Part shown: in pieces, positions 40,089-52,590 of the stretch
Layout of the letters: each line of letters begins with the position of its first letter
Numbering within the stretch: position 1 is the stretch's first letter
The notes under the pieces: model-generated
What the model was told of the DNA's origin: nothing
Databases searched by the model: none
What the model saw: only the letters and a program-made list of their open reading frames with translations
Program-made: the position numbers and the translations under genes
Source: Mercenaria mercenaria
Taxonomy: Eukaryota; Mollusca; Bivalvia; Venerida; Veneridae
DNA length: 64,000 nucleotides
Assembly (NCBI RefSeq): GCF_021730395.1
Contig: NC_069377.1
Location: 39,758,501 to 39,822,500 of the forward strand
Direction of reading: 5' to 3'

Positions 40089-41879
40089 TTTTAATTTAGA
40101 TCTCTGTGGCCATGTCAGTGAAAAATTAGTGTTCAAACACCTGTCCGATGGCTCCCACGCTGGTTCCTTTACTAAATCTAATTTCCGTTTCCGCTTTCCA
40201 ATCCTGTCACCGTTGGTAAGTTTGGTTTGGGCTTTAATACTTCAGTCGCTTCATACAATTTTCTCCTATGCATCATTCGTTTACCGCCACACATCCAAAA
40301 ATATATCTGCGACACGAATCAAATAATATGAAATTAGGTGCAACCTAAAAGGCAGGATTTACAGTCAACTCGTCCCCTAACTTTAGTCAAGTCGTCCCCC
40401 AGTCAACTTGTGCCCGATTTGGTAGCAGGGTACACTTAGATGCGAAAATTTTGGGCACGGACGGTCTTACATGTAGCGAGTCGCAATATTGCACTTCCCT
40501 TATGAGCAGAATCAGGGTGGCCATTTTATAAATTGCGTGCATGTTTTGTGCTTTTAATTAATGGCAAGATCAGGCTTCTCATACAAGAATAAAGAAAGTT
40601 ATCAAAACGTAAGGTTTACACCATCCATGAAAAATAGCATGCCAAAATCATCAATTTTGCACTTTTTGAACAGCCTGCAATGATCCTGCTGCAAGAACAA
40701 TGCCCAATTTTATCAGTGTTTACAGTACAGCTAGCGCGGCACCTTCAAAAACCCTTCGACCCTCGCGGGCAAAAAGAAAAATTGGGTGTACAGTTGCGAT
40801 GGCCGGACAGCCATCGGCCCTCGCGGTCATGATCACAGCGGTTCGCGGTGGATGGCCGCGAGGATTCGCAGTGTTCACGCGCGAGGGACCATCGCGGTCA
40901 ACGTTTTATTTTAACATTAAATTATAACAGTATATTGTAGCACTTAATTGTTAAATTTATCATCTATAATAATAATGTATTTATTGTAAATATGCAATGT
41001 ATATCATTTATTCATTTTACTCGTCCACCTTTAACAGGCCTTTCTTTTGTAAAGGAACTGTTGTTATCTACGTCCGATATTTTTAATGTTTTGATTTTAG
41101 TTATTGCCATTGACGATTATATCTTTTTCAATAAATTATATCCAAATTGTAAGTAATTGTGTGAAGGGATGTTTTTCACACACATTGTATCAAATGTGAT
41201 ACGTTGATTACATTCACAAGATTTTTTCATATAATTGCCTGAACACATGTCATATTTTGACACGTTGTTGGCATATTTTAAATAGAAGGAGCTCGCACAT
41301 AACCGTAAGTGTTAATAACAAAATAAAATAGCCGATAGAAGTTGTTTTTTTATCTCTGAGTGAATATATTTTTGTTTTCTGTTTTCTCAACTGTTACAAA
41401 ATCTAGAGACAGTCAGACCACCATATGCATGAAAGAAATAATTAATCCGCCGATCGGTATCAAATAAGATATACTATCTCAAAAGCGGATCTCAAAGTAT
41501 ACCACTTTAGAACTTCTAATGTTATGAACATGTTTTTATTTTTTCACTTATATTAGCTTGAAGATTTGAGAAATTGTTTCAGTATTATTACATATTGATT
41601 TTAATTTATTTTGCAGGTACAGCCGTTGTCAAGAAACGTATATACTTTTGTACTTTGTTATATTTATTTTCGTTCCAATCTTGTGTTCTTGTATACTAAC
41701 AATACCTAACAGTTATATTGTTTAGTACTTAATGGTTTATCTTTATTATGAATTTGGCATAAAATTGAAAGATTATAATAAAGGTAAGTTGCTAGGTTTC
41801 TTTTTTTAATGAATTTATTTGCATTAACAACTAAAAAGTTATTTTTAAATTAAAACACGTTCTGTTTTGTAACGAATAT

Positions 41880-43165
41880 TTAGCTCGACTTTACGAAGTA
41901 TAAGGAGAGCTATCCTACTCGCCCCAGCGTCGGCGTCTTTCCGCGTCCCCACCTTGGTTAAAGTTTTAGTGCACTTTCTCTTTTTTCAACTTATCTCTGT
42001 AATTATTTGATGGATTTGATTCAAACTTTAAATACTTATTCCTCATCATCATCCACATCATCTGACATAAGGGCCATAACTCTGACACCAATATTTCATG
42101 AATTATCCCCCCTTTTCACTTAGATTTTCAGGTTAAAGTTTGATGCACTTTCACTCTATCTCTGTTATTACTGAATGGATTTGATTCAAACTTAAAATAG
42201 TTGTTCAACATCATCACCCACATCATATGACACAAGGTGCATAACTCTGGCACCATTTTTTCATGAATTATTCCCCCTTTTTACTTAGAATTTCAGGTTA
42301 AAGTTTTGGTGCACTTCCACTCTACCTCAGTTATTACTGAATGGATTTGATTCAAACTTAAAATAGTTGTTCAGCATCATCACCCACATCATATGACACA
42401 AGATGCTTAACTCTGGCACAATTTTTCATGAATTATTCCCCTTTTTACTTAGAATTTCAGGTTAAAGTTTTATGCACTTTCACTCTATCTCTGTTATTAC
42501 TGAATGGATCTGATTCAAACTTAAACAATTGTTCAACATCTTTACCCTTATCATATGACACAAGGTGCATAACTCTGGGACCAATCTTTCGTGAATTATT
42601 TCCCCTTTTTACTTAGAATTTTAGGTTAAAGTTTGATGCACTTTCACTCTGTCTCTGTTATTACTGAATGGATTTGATTCAATCTTTAAATAGTTGTTCA
42701 ACATCATCACCCACACCATATGGTGCAAGGTGCATAACTCTGGCACCAATTTTTCATTAATTATTCCCTCTTTTTACTTAGAATTTCAGGTTAAAGTTTT
42801 GATGCACTTTCACTCTGTCTCTGTTATTACTGAATAGATTTGATTCAAACTTAAAATAGTTGTTCAACATCATCACCCACACCATATGACACAAGGTGCA
42901 TAACTCTGGCACCAATAGTTAATGAATTATGCCCCTTTATGCTTAGGATATACTTATATAGTGTTTTGATACATTTTATTTTTACCTCTCTTATTACTTT
43001 AAGTTGTTATTTTTGACATTGACTTAGGCTATGGTGTAATATCTTCATCCACAATTGGAGTCATTACACACTCCAGTGACAGCTCTAGTTTCCTCAGATG
43101 TGCCCAGTTTCACTATCCAGCATCAAAATAGTCGAGCGCACTGTCTCCTGTGACAGCTCTTGTTA
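41880..43165 (+). mobile_element. Family B' element inside the nested element
   Basis: Starts TAGCTCGACTTTACGAAG with the stem AGCTCGACTTTACGAAGTATA... and GTCGGCGTC, then about seven ~150-bp units (CAGGTTAAAGTTTTGATGC; TTGATTCAAACTTAAAATAG). It closes GTCGAGCGCACTGTC-tcctGTGACAG-CTCTTGTT. Confidence 0.75.
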
Positions 43166-43372
43166 TTGCCAGTAACAACGTTCTGTTTGGTTCGAAAACG
43201 TCTGCATAATATTTTTTTTAAAGTGCACAATCCAAGCGAATATATACAGAAACAGTGTACATACTAGGTTCTCTTTGAATGTTTTAAGGTTCAATGATCA
43301 ATAATCAATATTTATTTCAATATATTTGTGTGAATTACAAACTGGTAGTATTTCAGTAACTTATTGTACCCC

Positions 43373-43411
43373 CCGACAACAAAGTTGTAAGTGGGGGTAT
43401 ACTGGTTTCAG

Positions 43412-43445
<34 letters not shown>

Positions 43446-44442
43446 CCGTAGACGCAATCTTGTGCGCACCATCTCTCCTTATCCCCTTGACAGAATTTAA
43501 TGAAACTTCACACAAGTGATCAGTACCAACAGTAGTTGTGCATGGGGCATGTTAGGTTCTTTTAGAAAAAAAATTTGCAGAGTTATGGGACTTTGTTTTT
43601 TGTTACTATACTATATACATAGACACAATCTTGTGCGCACCATCTCTCCTCATCCCCTTGACACAATTTAATGAAACTTCACACAAGTGATCAGTACCAA
43701 CAGTAGTTGTGCATGGGGCATGTTAGGTTCTTTTAGAAAAAAAATTTGCAGAGTTATGGGACTTTGTTTTTTTTTGTTACTATACTATATACATAGACAC
43801 AGTCTTGTGCGCACCATCTCTCCTCATCCCCTTGACACAATTTAACGAAACTTCACACAAGTGATCAGTACCAACAGTAGTTGTGCATGGGGCATGTTAG
43901 GTTCTTTTAGAAAAATTTTTTGCAGAGTTATGGGACTTTGTTTTTTTGTTACTATACTATATACATAGACACAATGTTGTGCGCACCATCTCTCCTCATC
44001 TCCTTGACACAATTTAATGAAACTTCACACAAGTGATCAGCAACAACAGTAGTTGTGCACGGGGCATGTTAGGTTCTTTCAGTGACAAAAATTGCAGAGT
44101 TATGGGACTTTGTTTCTTGTTAACATACTATGTACATACAGTCTGCATATGCAATCTTGTGCATGCCTAATCTACCAAACCCTTGCACACAATTTAATGA
44201 AACTTCACACAAGTGATCAGTACCTGAACCCTAGTTGTGCATGGTGCATGTTACATTCTTTTAGATAAATATTCTGCATAGTTATGGGACTTTGTTTTTT
44301 GTTACTATACTGTATACATACAGTCTATATATATATATACAGTCCACATAATTAAGCAATCTTGTGTGCGTCAAATTGCAATGTACTGTGTCAGTGCATG
44401 CGGGGGGTACATTCATCACCTTTAGTGATAGCTCTAGTTTTT
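43373..44442 (+). mobile_element. CCCCCGACAACAAAG tandem-repeat element
   Basis: Starts TACCCCCCGACAACAAAG with the inverse AGTTGTAAGTGGGGGTA, then (GTCT)n at 43414-43452 and four to five ~178-bp units (CTTGTGCGCACCATCTCTCC; CACAAGTGATCAGTACC). It ends GGGGGGTACATTCATCACC, hairpin ATCACCTTTAGTGAT, GCTCTAGTTTTT. The first units are nearly identical; the last ones are diverged. Confidence 0.8.
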
Positions 44443-44914
44443 ATTAAGGAATTAATATAAAATGATATGTTGGGTGAATAGTTTAGTGGTCTTCGGAAGT
44501 ATTGAGCACACATTCTGAATGAGTTTTTTTCTGTTTCAGGTGAAGACTATGCAAGAATTAGTGTCTGATTAGTTTTCCTGCAATATTTCTGCACAAGGAG
44601 TTTTTAACATTTTTCTTTCAGTACATATTTACCTAACGTGTTCCCGTCATTGTTCTGTCCTTACCATATTTGGCACATTTTATTACGCAGTATTAGTACT
44701 ACAAGTATGTGGGCCACTGACAAACTGGAAGATAAGACACAACTGACGAACTGAGAAAACGGAGACATCTGGACACAGAATTAATTTTATTACCATTAAA
44801 ATTATGAGCTAAATATGGCAAGGCCAGAACAAGCAATGACAGGAACACTAAAAACGATGGGACGACAAATGGACACACCACGACTAGTAACAGCGCTGAC
44901 AGGACATAGCATAA

Positions 44915-45010
44915 TGTCGAAGACACATTACGTCGGAGATATATAGCGTCAGAGACAAATAACGTCGGATACATATAACGTCAGAGATAAGTAACGTCAA
45001 AGATACGCAG
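44915..45010. repeat. 16-bp minisatellite, six copies
   Basis: Units CGTCRGAGATAWATAA-like repeat exactly every 16 bases from 44915 to 45010. The period is not a multiple of three, so open frames across it are incidental. Confidence 0.85.
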
Positions 45011-46570
45011 CTATGATTTAGAAATATTGCCTTATGCAGCTTACATATACTACTAACTTGTACCTGTCTGTGACTAAATATCCTTGGACATTTTTTGTGC
45101 TTACCTGACATCCAAAAGACCTCATTCAGATTGATATTTCTGTTTCATCCAGTAGCAAAGGTCATTTATAATGATATATGAATGTGTAGATATTAATTAT
45201 TACAATATATTAATATCGTCAGTTTTATATAATGGATATTTTACAGATGTTTGAATCTTCTTATGGTGTAACCACCCATGTTGAATGTTAATAAATGACA
45301 GCTATTGTAATGGTTAATAGTTTTTAAAGTACACAGAACACTAACATGTAAACTAATAAATGCTTGAGGGGTAATGAAATGTGCAACATCCTTCACCAAC
45401 CATCACCACCCCATCAAAACCTACCATAAGACGGAACTTCACTTCACAGTACAGTATGTATAGACAGTGGATCGAGTCGAGCATCCCGAAAGACCAGAGA
45501 ACAAATAAACACAACAGAGATGACTCCAGAAACACGAAGGCCCAGAGAAAAATAAACAACACTGAGACCAAATAAAGGGAGACTTTTTTTCGGTCACTAT
45601 ATTGCATTTATGACTGTTTAAATAGTTAATAAATAAGCAAGAGGGTGTAAAATAACAGACTCAGTCTATTTGTATTTGAACAAAAATTTCATATTCGTCT
45701 TATTCTCAAACACCAAATTTGCCGCTTACGTTTACCTGTAATTAGAAAAAATACAACTGTTTCTATTGTTTATAGAAAAAGTAAATATTACAATATGCGG
45801 AATTCCGAAAATGAAAAGTATGTACCTAAGTCTCATATATCATAAAAGTGTATTAAATATTTACCTAGTAAGTAATGAAAATAATAAATCAAAGACTCGA
45901 GTAAAAAGTTTTGAAATTCTATTAAATACATTCATCTTATCAAAGGTTGTTAACAAATAAATTGTCAACAAATAAGATAGTAATTATATTATTAAACATA
46001 TTACGAACAAATAACAATAAATATTTGATTAGTAGCAATCATAGAACAGTGTAAAGAAACTTACCAATAATTTCTAAACATCTGAAAACTGACAAACAAG
46101 CGAAACAAAAGAGCGTATTAGGTACCGTAATAAATAAAACGAGTAAGAAAAACAGGTGTTAGTAAAACATAATTTGTAAGGTATTTGTTAGAAGAAGTGC
46201 GAATAACATAAAATTAACGCAACAATCGATTTAGAAATGAACAATAAGATCAAAGATTTATAGGCTTGCATTGACCTGAAAATAGAAATAAAACTGTTGA
46301 AACAAAACAAAGAATATGCAACTCTAATTAGATTTTACAATTCAATTCAATTCAATTCAGTTCAATTTATTACTCTCATTTCATGATACACATGATAATA
46401 TGTAATGTACAGAAAATACAAAACAATATGATAATTACTATTATAATTATTATATCATCACATCGCGACTTATTCTGAGTATACGGACGAGGTATACATT
46501 CTAAATAATTAGTTATTATATGCATAGACATTTTAAGCATTTATATTTACAAATTATTAAATAAATAATT
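45011..46570. other. AT-rich interior of the nested element, no gene recognised
   Basis: Very AT-rich with short stop-poor stretches only. An (ATTCA)n microsatellite lies at about 46339-46366. Open frames near 45381-45607 are repetitive or low-complexity. Confidence 0.5.
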
Positions 46571-47794
46571 CTTTCAAAAAGTATTGAATGAACACCAGGG
46601 TTCCTCGCGGCCGACCACCACGGACCATCGCGCCATTCCATTGCAACGCGTGGTGTTCGCTGCCTCCGGCAATGACCATTCCTGAACACCCGAAACATCC
46701 GATATGACACCCGTCGCGGCGAACAGTAAAAACGAACACGGGAATTGGAATCGCGGCGATGGGTGTTCAAATGAAGGTTCCGCGCTAGCTGTACTGTATT
46801 GCATTTCTCAGTTTAATAGTCCTTACTGAATGTCAGGATATAAACGGAATTGGGGCCCATCCAGCTCGTTTTTTTTTTTCACAAAAAAGCGAAAATATTC
46901 CTGAGTATCAATCAACAAGCACAGAACCCTTCTGTGATTTGAATTTTTCCGCGAAAAGGTGTCTCATTGATTGTACAAAGCTACCAGCAGTTAGTTTTCC
47001 AACTGACATCAGAATTTTACACGTACTGTATCGGCTGTATAAATCTTCTAAAGAATTAATAATCATTATCTCGCATTTACAGACATCCAAAATCACAAAG
47101 TTCTATTTATAACAAATATTGACAAGGGCCAAAATTCGAAGTGTACCCTGCTACCTTTGGTCATTTCGTCCCCCTCGGCGATTTCAAATTGGTCATTTCG
47201 TCCCCCTTTTTCGGTCCCCCTTTTTTAAACGTATTTTTGAAAAAAAAAACCGAAGTATGATAAATTAAGTCGTTTTTTCTTTCAAATAAATATATTTAAT
47301 GCTAAAAATACACATAAGTTTTCGTTTGTTTTATTATAATAAGAACATTTTGCTTCAAAAATGATCGATTTAACAAGGAGTATTTTCTTATCTCTCTCTC
47401 TTTTGTAAGCCTGCTATGTTGGACAACATGATTGCGGTTTAAAGTTTATTTATGTCTCATCCATGCATATTTAAATGTCCGTATTTGGTGCTGCTTATTT
47501 TCAAACTCTTGAATAAGATTAAACTTTTTATAAAACTTTTTTGTAACAAAAAATTTCCTCAATCCAATCAACTATTAACACATTTCATTCTACTAGGGGG
47601 AAATTTTGACACATTTCATTCGGTCAATCAACAACATCTGATGCAATTAAATACCATTAACACCTTCCAATCAGCCCAATCAACGACTTTTAATGTGATT
47701 AAATAACCTTTAACACCTTTCGTACACATTTATATAGCTATAAGCGCATTCTATTTTTTTTTTTTTAAAAACCCTGTCTCCCGACTTTTGAACT

Positions 47795-48556
47795 ATTTTT
47801 ATGCCCGCGAAGGGAGGCATATAGTTTTTGAACCGTCTGTCAGTCTGTCGGTCTGTCAGTCTGTCCGCAATTTTCGTGTCCGGTCCATATCTTTGTCATC
47901 GATAGATGGATTTTCAAATAACTTGGCATGAATGTGTACCACTGTAAGACGACGTGTCGCGCGCAAGACCCAGGTCAGTAGCTCAAAGGTCAAGGTCACA
48001 CTTAGACATTAAATGATAGTGCATTGATGGGCGTGTCCGGTCCATATCTTTGTCATCGATGGATGGATTTTCAAATAACTTGGCATGAATGTGTACCACA
48101 GTAAGACGACGTGTCGCGCGCAAGACCCAGGTCCGTAGCTCAAAGGTCAAGGTCACACTTAGACATTAAAGGATAGTGCATTGATGGGCGTGTCCGGTCC
48201 ATATCTTTGTCAACCATGGATGGATTTTCAAATAACTTGGCATGAATGTGTACCACAGTAAGACGACGTGTCGCGCGCAATACCCAGGTCCGTAGCTCAA
48301 AGGTCAAGGTCACACTTAGACGTTAAAGGTCATTTTTCATGATAGTGCATTGATGGGCGTGTCCGGTCCATATCTTTGTCATTCATGCATGGATTTTAAA
48401 ATAACTACGCATGAATGTGTGGCACAGTACGACGACGTGTCGCGCGCAAGACCCAGCTCCGTAGGTCAAAGGTCCTAAACTCTAACATCGGCCATAACTA
48501 CTCATTCAAAGTGCCATCGGGGGCATATGTCATCCTATGGAGACAGCTCTTGTTTT
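47795..48556 (+). mobile_element. GCCCGCGAAGGGAGGC tandem-repeat element
   Basis: Starts TGCCCGCGAAGGGAGGCATA (a stem-loop) and a GTCTGTCAGTCTGTC patch, then about four ~175-bp units (GTGTCCGGTCCATATCTTTG; CGACGTGTCGCGCGCAAG). It ends GGGGGCATATGTCATCC and GGAGACAGCTCTTGTTTTT. Units are very similar to one another. Confidence 0.8.
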
Positions 48557-48690
48557 TATTATTATTGTTTTAATGACAAAAATGAATATAAAGCATGTTG
48601 GTTATCTTTCGTAATACATACATATGTGGGACAGATATTAGTTGTTTATTTATTTTTTTATTGTATTTCTAATTAAAACTTTCCTTTTTT

Positions 48691-50113
48691 AGCTCACCTG
48701 AGCAATGCTCAGGTGAGTTTTTCTGATCGCTCGATGTCCGGCGTCCGTCGTCTGTCTGTCTGTCGTCTGGCGTCTGTCGTCTGTCGTCTGTCAACATTTA
48801 GCTTGTGTATGCGATAGAGGCTGTATTTTTCAACTGATCTTCATGAAATTTGCTCAGAATGAATACCTTGATGAAATCTAGGCCGAGTTTGAAAATGGGT
48901 CATCTGAGATCAAAAACTAGGTCACTAGGTCAAATCAAGGAAAAACCTTGTGTATGCGATAGGGGCTGTATTTTTCAATTGATCTTCATGATTTTGGTCA
49001 GAATGATTACCTGATGAAATCTAGGCCGAGTTCGAAAATGGGTTATCTGGGGTCAAAAACTAGGTCACTAGGTCAAATCAAGGAAAACCTTGTGTATGCG
49101 ATAGGGGCTGTATTTTTCAATTGATTTTTCATGAATTTTGGTCAGAATGATTACCTTGATGAAATCTAGGCCGAGTTCGAAATGGGTCATCTGGGGTCAA
49201 AAACTAGGTCACTAGGTCAAATCAAGGAAAAACCTTGTGTATGCGATAGGGGCTGTATTTTTCAATTGATCTTCATGAATTTTTGGTCAGAATGATTACC
49301 TTGATGAAATCTAGGCCGAGTTCGAAATGGGTCATCTAGGTTCAAAAAGTAGGTCACTAGGTCAAATCAAGGAAAAACGTTGTGTATGCGATAGAGGCTG
49401 TATTTTTCAATTGATCTTCATGAATTTTGGTCAGAATGATTTCCTTTTATGAAATTTAGGCCAAGTTCGAAAATGGGTCATCTAAGGTCAAAAAGTAGGT
49501 CACTAGGTCAAATCAAAGAAAAACCTTGTGTATGCAATAGAGGCTGTATTTTTCAACTGATCTTCATGAAATCTGGTCAAAATATTTACCTTGATAAAAT
49601 CTAGGCTGAGTTCGAAAATGGGTTATCTGGGGTCAAAAACTAGGTCACTAGGTCAATCGAAGAAAAACATTGTGTATGCAATAGAGGCTGTATTTTTCAA
49701 TTGATCTTCATGAAATTTGGTCAGAGTGATTGCCTTGATGCAATCTAGGTCGAGTTTGAATATGGGTCATCTGAGGTCAAAAACTAGGTCACTTGGTCAA
49801 ATCAAAGAAAAACTTGTGTATGTGATAGAGGCTGTATTTTCCAATTGATCTTCATGAATTTTGGTCAGAATGATTGCCTTGATAAAATCTAGGTCGAGTT
49901 TGAACATGGGTCATCTATGGTCAAAAACTAGGTCACCAGGTCATATCTAAGAAAATGCTTGTTTGATCGCAAGAGACCAATTTTTTGGTCCAATCTTAAT
50001 GAAAATTGGTCAGAATATTTGTTTCCATGAAATCACTAGGTAAAACATGTTTTACACTGTTATGGTGTCTTTCTAAGGTGAGCGACCTAGGGCCATCTTG
50101 GCCCTCTTGTTTA
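48691..50113 (+). mobile_element. Complete family A element
   Basis: Same ends as the 5348-6740 copy: TTTTTTAGCTCACCTGAGC with its hairpin and a GTCTGTC patch, about nine units, then AAGGTGAGCGACCTAGGGCC, hairpin and CTCTTGTT. It lies inside the 10-kb composite element. Confidence 0.85.
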
Positions 50114-50698
50114 TGATCAGGGCTCTCTCTTTTCTTACTATGATTTTTTAAAAAGTTAATTAGAATTTCTATTATATTATATTTTATTACTAAAGGCATT
50201 GTATTTTTTTTTATTTCATTTCAGTTAATTGTCGTATTTTCAGTATATGTCTTTGATTATTTTATCCAACCTAATTATTAAAAGTTAACTATTTCCAATA
50301 TAACTCCTTCAAAACTCACGATGATTTTAAAGTCAAAGATATCATAATAAGGCAAAAATACCTAAAATATTTAGGGGGACAAAATTACCATAAGGAGGAC
50401 GAGTTGACCAAAATGGGGACGAGTTGACCAAATTTTATCATGAGGGGGACGAAATGACCAAATCGGGGACGAGTTGACTTGATACCAAAGGCAGAGCTCC
50501 CTTGAAAAATCACCAGTGCCCCTTAAAGATTAAAGGAGTGGTGCTGGAATTATCTGGAATTATGGATCTGTTTTAGGAAGTTTATGTTCTATTAGATCTA
50601 TTAAAATTATAAGTATTAATGTTAATTCATGATTTCTGAATGCATGTCTTAGACTGGATCAAGATTAGATCTCGACATGTGAAAACTAGACAAATATT

Positions 50699-51195
50699 CT
50701 ATACATAATCAAAAGAAAGTTCGGTATAGATGAACATCTGCATCAAGATAAAGAAAAAAAACGTACATGTATTTGAATAATTTCTTTTGTTCTTATTAAA
50801 ACGTACTGCATCAACAATTTTACATAAGTTATTATCATACTGGAAACCAGTCACAAATGATAACTGCTTCAAATTGAAAAGCTTGGACTGCGAAAATTTC
50901 AAAAGTGCATTACAGTAGGCCAATAGCCTAAGGAATTCTGTCCTTTTGCGCGTGAATGTTTGGAAATAGGCACTTAATGTAAATAGTTCATGTTTCAATT
51001 CCAAAGTTAATAGAGAAATGTAGGCATTAAAGAATAATTTCCGTGAGTGCAGATCAAGATATTGTTTGATTCTTAGGAGCAAGTATAACTGTGAGTTGCA
51101 TTTCTTTAGTGTCTTTTCTACTTTGGTTGTCCATTTTAGATTTTTGTCTACATTAACACCTAGCAGTTTTTCATTTTCGGAATATTCTATTTCCT
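50699..51195 (-). pseudogene. LINE reverse transcriptase thumb-region fragment
   Basis: The minus-strand frame reads EYSENEKLLGVNVDKNLKW, then KTLKKCNSQLYLLLRIKQYL and LHSRKLFFNAYI. The LLGVxxDxxLxW and K-x-LYLLxRIKxYL pattern is the region after the polymerase core in jockey/CR1-like elements. It is cut at 51196 by a family A element, and downstream sequence loses similarity after NAYI. Confidence 0.7.
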
Positions 51196-51742
51196 GTTTT
51201 TTTAGCTGAGCTGCTCAGGTGAGTTTTTCTGATCACTCGATGTCCGGCGTCCGTCGTCCGTCTGTCCGTCAACATTTAGCTAGTGTATGCGATAGAGGCT
51301 GTATTTTTCAACTTATCTTCATGAAAATTGGTCAGAATGATTACCTTAATGAAATCTAGGCCGAGTTTGAAAATGGGTCATCTTGGGTCAGAAACTAGGT
51401 CACTAGGTCAAGTCAAAGAAAAACCTTGTGTATGCGATAGAGGCTGTATTTTTCAATTAATCTTCATGAATTTTGGTCAGAATGATTACCTTGATGAAAT
51501 CTAGGCCGAGTTTTAAAATGGGTCATCTGGGGTCAAAAACTCTAGGTCACTAGGTCAAATAAAAAAAAAAAACCTTGTGTATGCGATAGAGGCTGTATTT
51601 TTCAGTTACTCGTCATGAATTTTGATCAGAGTGATTACCATGATAAAATCTAGGCCGAGTTCGAAAGTGGGTCATCTGGTTTCAAAAACTAGGTCACTAG
51701 GTCAAATCAAAGAAAAACCTTGTGTATGCGATAGAGGCTGTA
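51196..51742 (+). mobile_element. Family A element, 5' part
   Basis: Starts TTTTTTTAGCTGAGCTGC and has about three and a half units. It ends where a second 5' terminus begins within the word CTGTATTTTT, so the second element landed inside this one or replaced its 3' part. Confidence 0.8.
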
Positions 51743-52590
51743 TTTTTAGCTCACCTGAGGAATGCTCAGGTGAGTTTTTCTGATCGCTCGATGTCCGGCG
51801 TCTGTCTGTCTGTCTGTCGTCTGACCGTCAACATTTAGCTTGTGTATGGGATAGAGGCTGTATTTTTCAACTGATCTTCATGAAATTTGGTCAGAATGGT
51901 AACCTTGATGAAATCTAGGCCGAGTTCGAAAATGGGTCATCTGGGGTCAAAAACTAGGTCACTAGGTCAAATCAAAGAAAAACCTTGTGTATGCGATAGA
52001 GGCTGTATTTTTCCATTGATCTTCAGGAATATTGGTCAGAATGATTGCCTTGATGAAATCTAGGCCGAGTTCAAAAATGGGTCCTCTCGGGTCACAAACT
52101 AGGTCACTAGGTCAAATAAAAAAAAAACCTTGTGTATGCGATAGAGGCTGTATTTTTCAGTTAATCGTCATGAATTTTGATCAGAGTGATTACCATGATA
52201 AAATCTAGGCCGAGTTCGAAAGTGGGTCATCTCGTTTCAAAAACTAGGTCACTAGGTCAAATCAAAGAAAAACCTTGTGTATGCGATAGAGGCTGTATTT
52301 TTCAATTGATCTTCATGAATAGTGGTCAGAATGATTGCCTTGATGAAATCTAGGCCGAGTTCAAAAATGGGTCATCTCGGGTCACAAACTAGGTCACTAG
52401 GTCAAATCAAAGAAAAACCTTGTGTATGCGATAGAGGCTGTATTTTTCAATTGATCTTCATGAATAGTGGTCAGAATGATTGCCTTGATGAAATCTAGGC
52501 CGAGTTCAAAAATGGGTCATCTCGGGTCACAAACTAGGTCACTAGGTCAAATCAATGAAAAACCTTGTGTATGCGATAGAGGCTGTATTT

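Larger units (their letters stand above)
40421..47155. mobile_element. 6.7-kb TIR element nested in the composite
   Basis: Ends GGTAGCAGGGTACACTT and AAGTGTACCCTGCTACC are perfect inverted repeats, flanked by TTT (40418-40420, 47156-47158). Joining the flanks gives CCGATTTGGTCATTTCG, the same sequence as seen at the right end of the host element, so the insertion is clear. A second inverted block (ACAGTACAGCTAGCGCGG) lies ~300 bp inside each end, near 40725 and 46790. 3-bp duplications fit PIF/Harbinger-like elements. No transposase was recognised. Confidence 0.75.
40356..50486. mobile_element. 10.1-kb composite element with motif-array ends
   Basis: 8-bp direct repeats AAAGGCAG (40348-40355 and 50487-50494) flank it. 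The terminal inverted repeat includes AGTCAACTCGTCCCC (40363 onward) and GGGGACGAGTTGACT (to 50479). Next to each end the motif RGTCAWYTCGTCCCC recurs five or six times with small changes (left: 40363-40420 and 47158-47225; right: 50360-50479). Excluding the nested 6.7-kb element, the host element is ~3.4 kb, and it has taken in further repeats (47795-48556 and 48691-50113). 8-bp duplications fit a hAT-type element. No transposase was recognised. Confidence 0.75.

Noticed and set aside
44699-45111. Minus-strand hydrophobic frames over the 16-bp minisatellite
   Set aside because: The period is not a multiple of three and the frames are low-complexity translations.
46516-46804. Overlapping minus-strand frames of 60-84 codons, and the plus-strand frame at 40700-40927
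   Set aside because: They lie in the two copies of an inverted subterminal block of the nested element. CG-rich sequence gives open frames in several phases, without recognisable protein motifs.
48691-50113. CRISPR-like regular spacing
   Set aside because: The ~146-bp units are repeated as wholes with no unique spacers. This is a tandem array in eukaryotic sequence.
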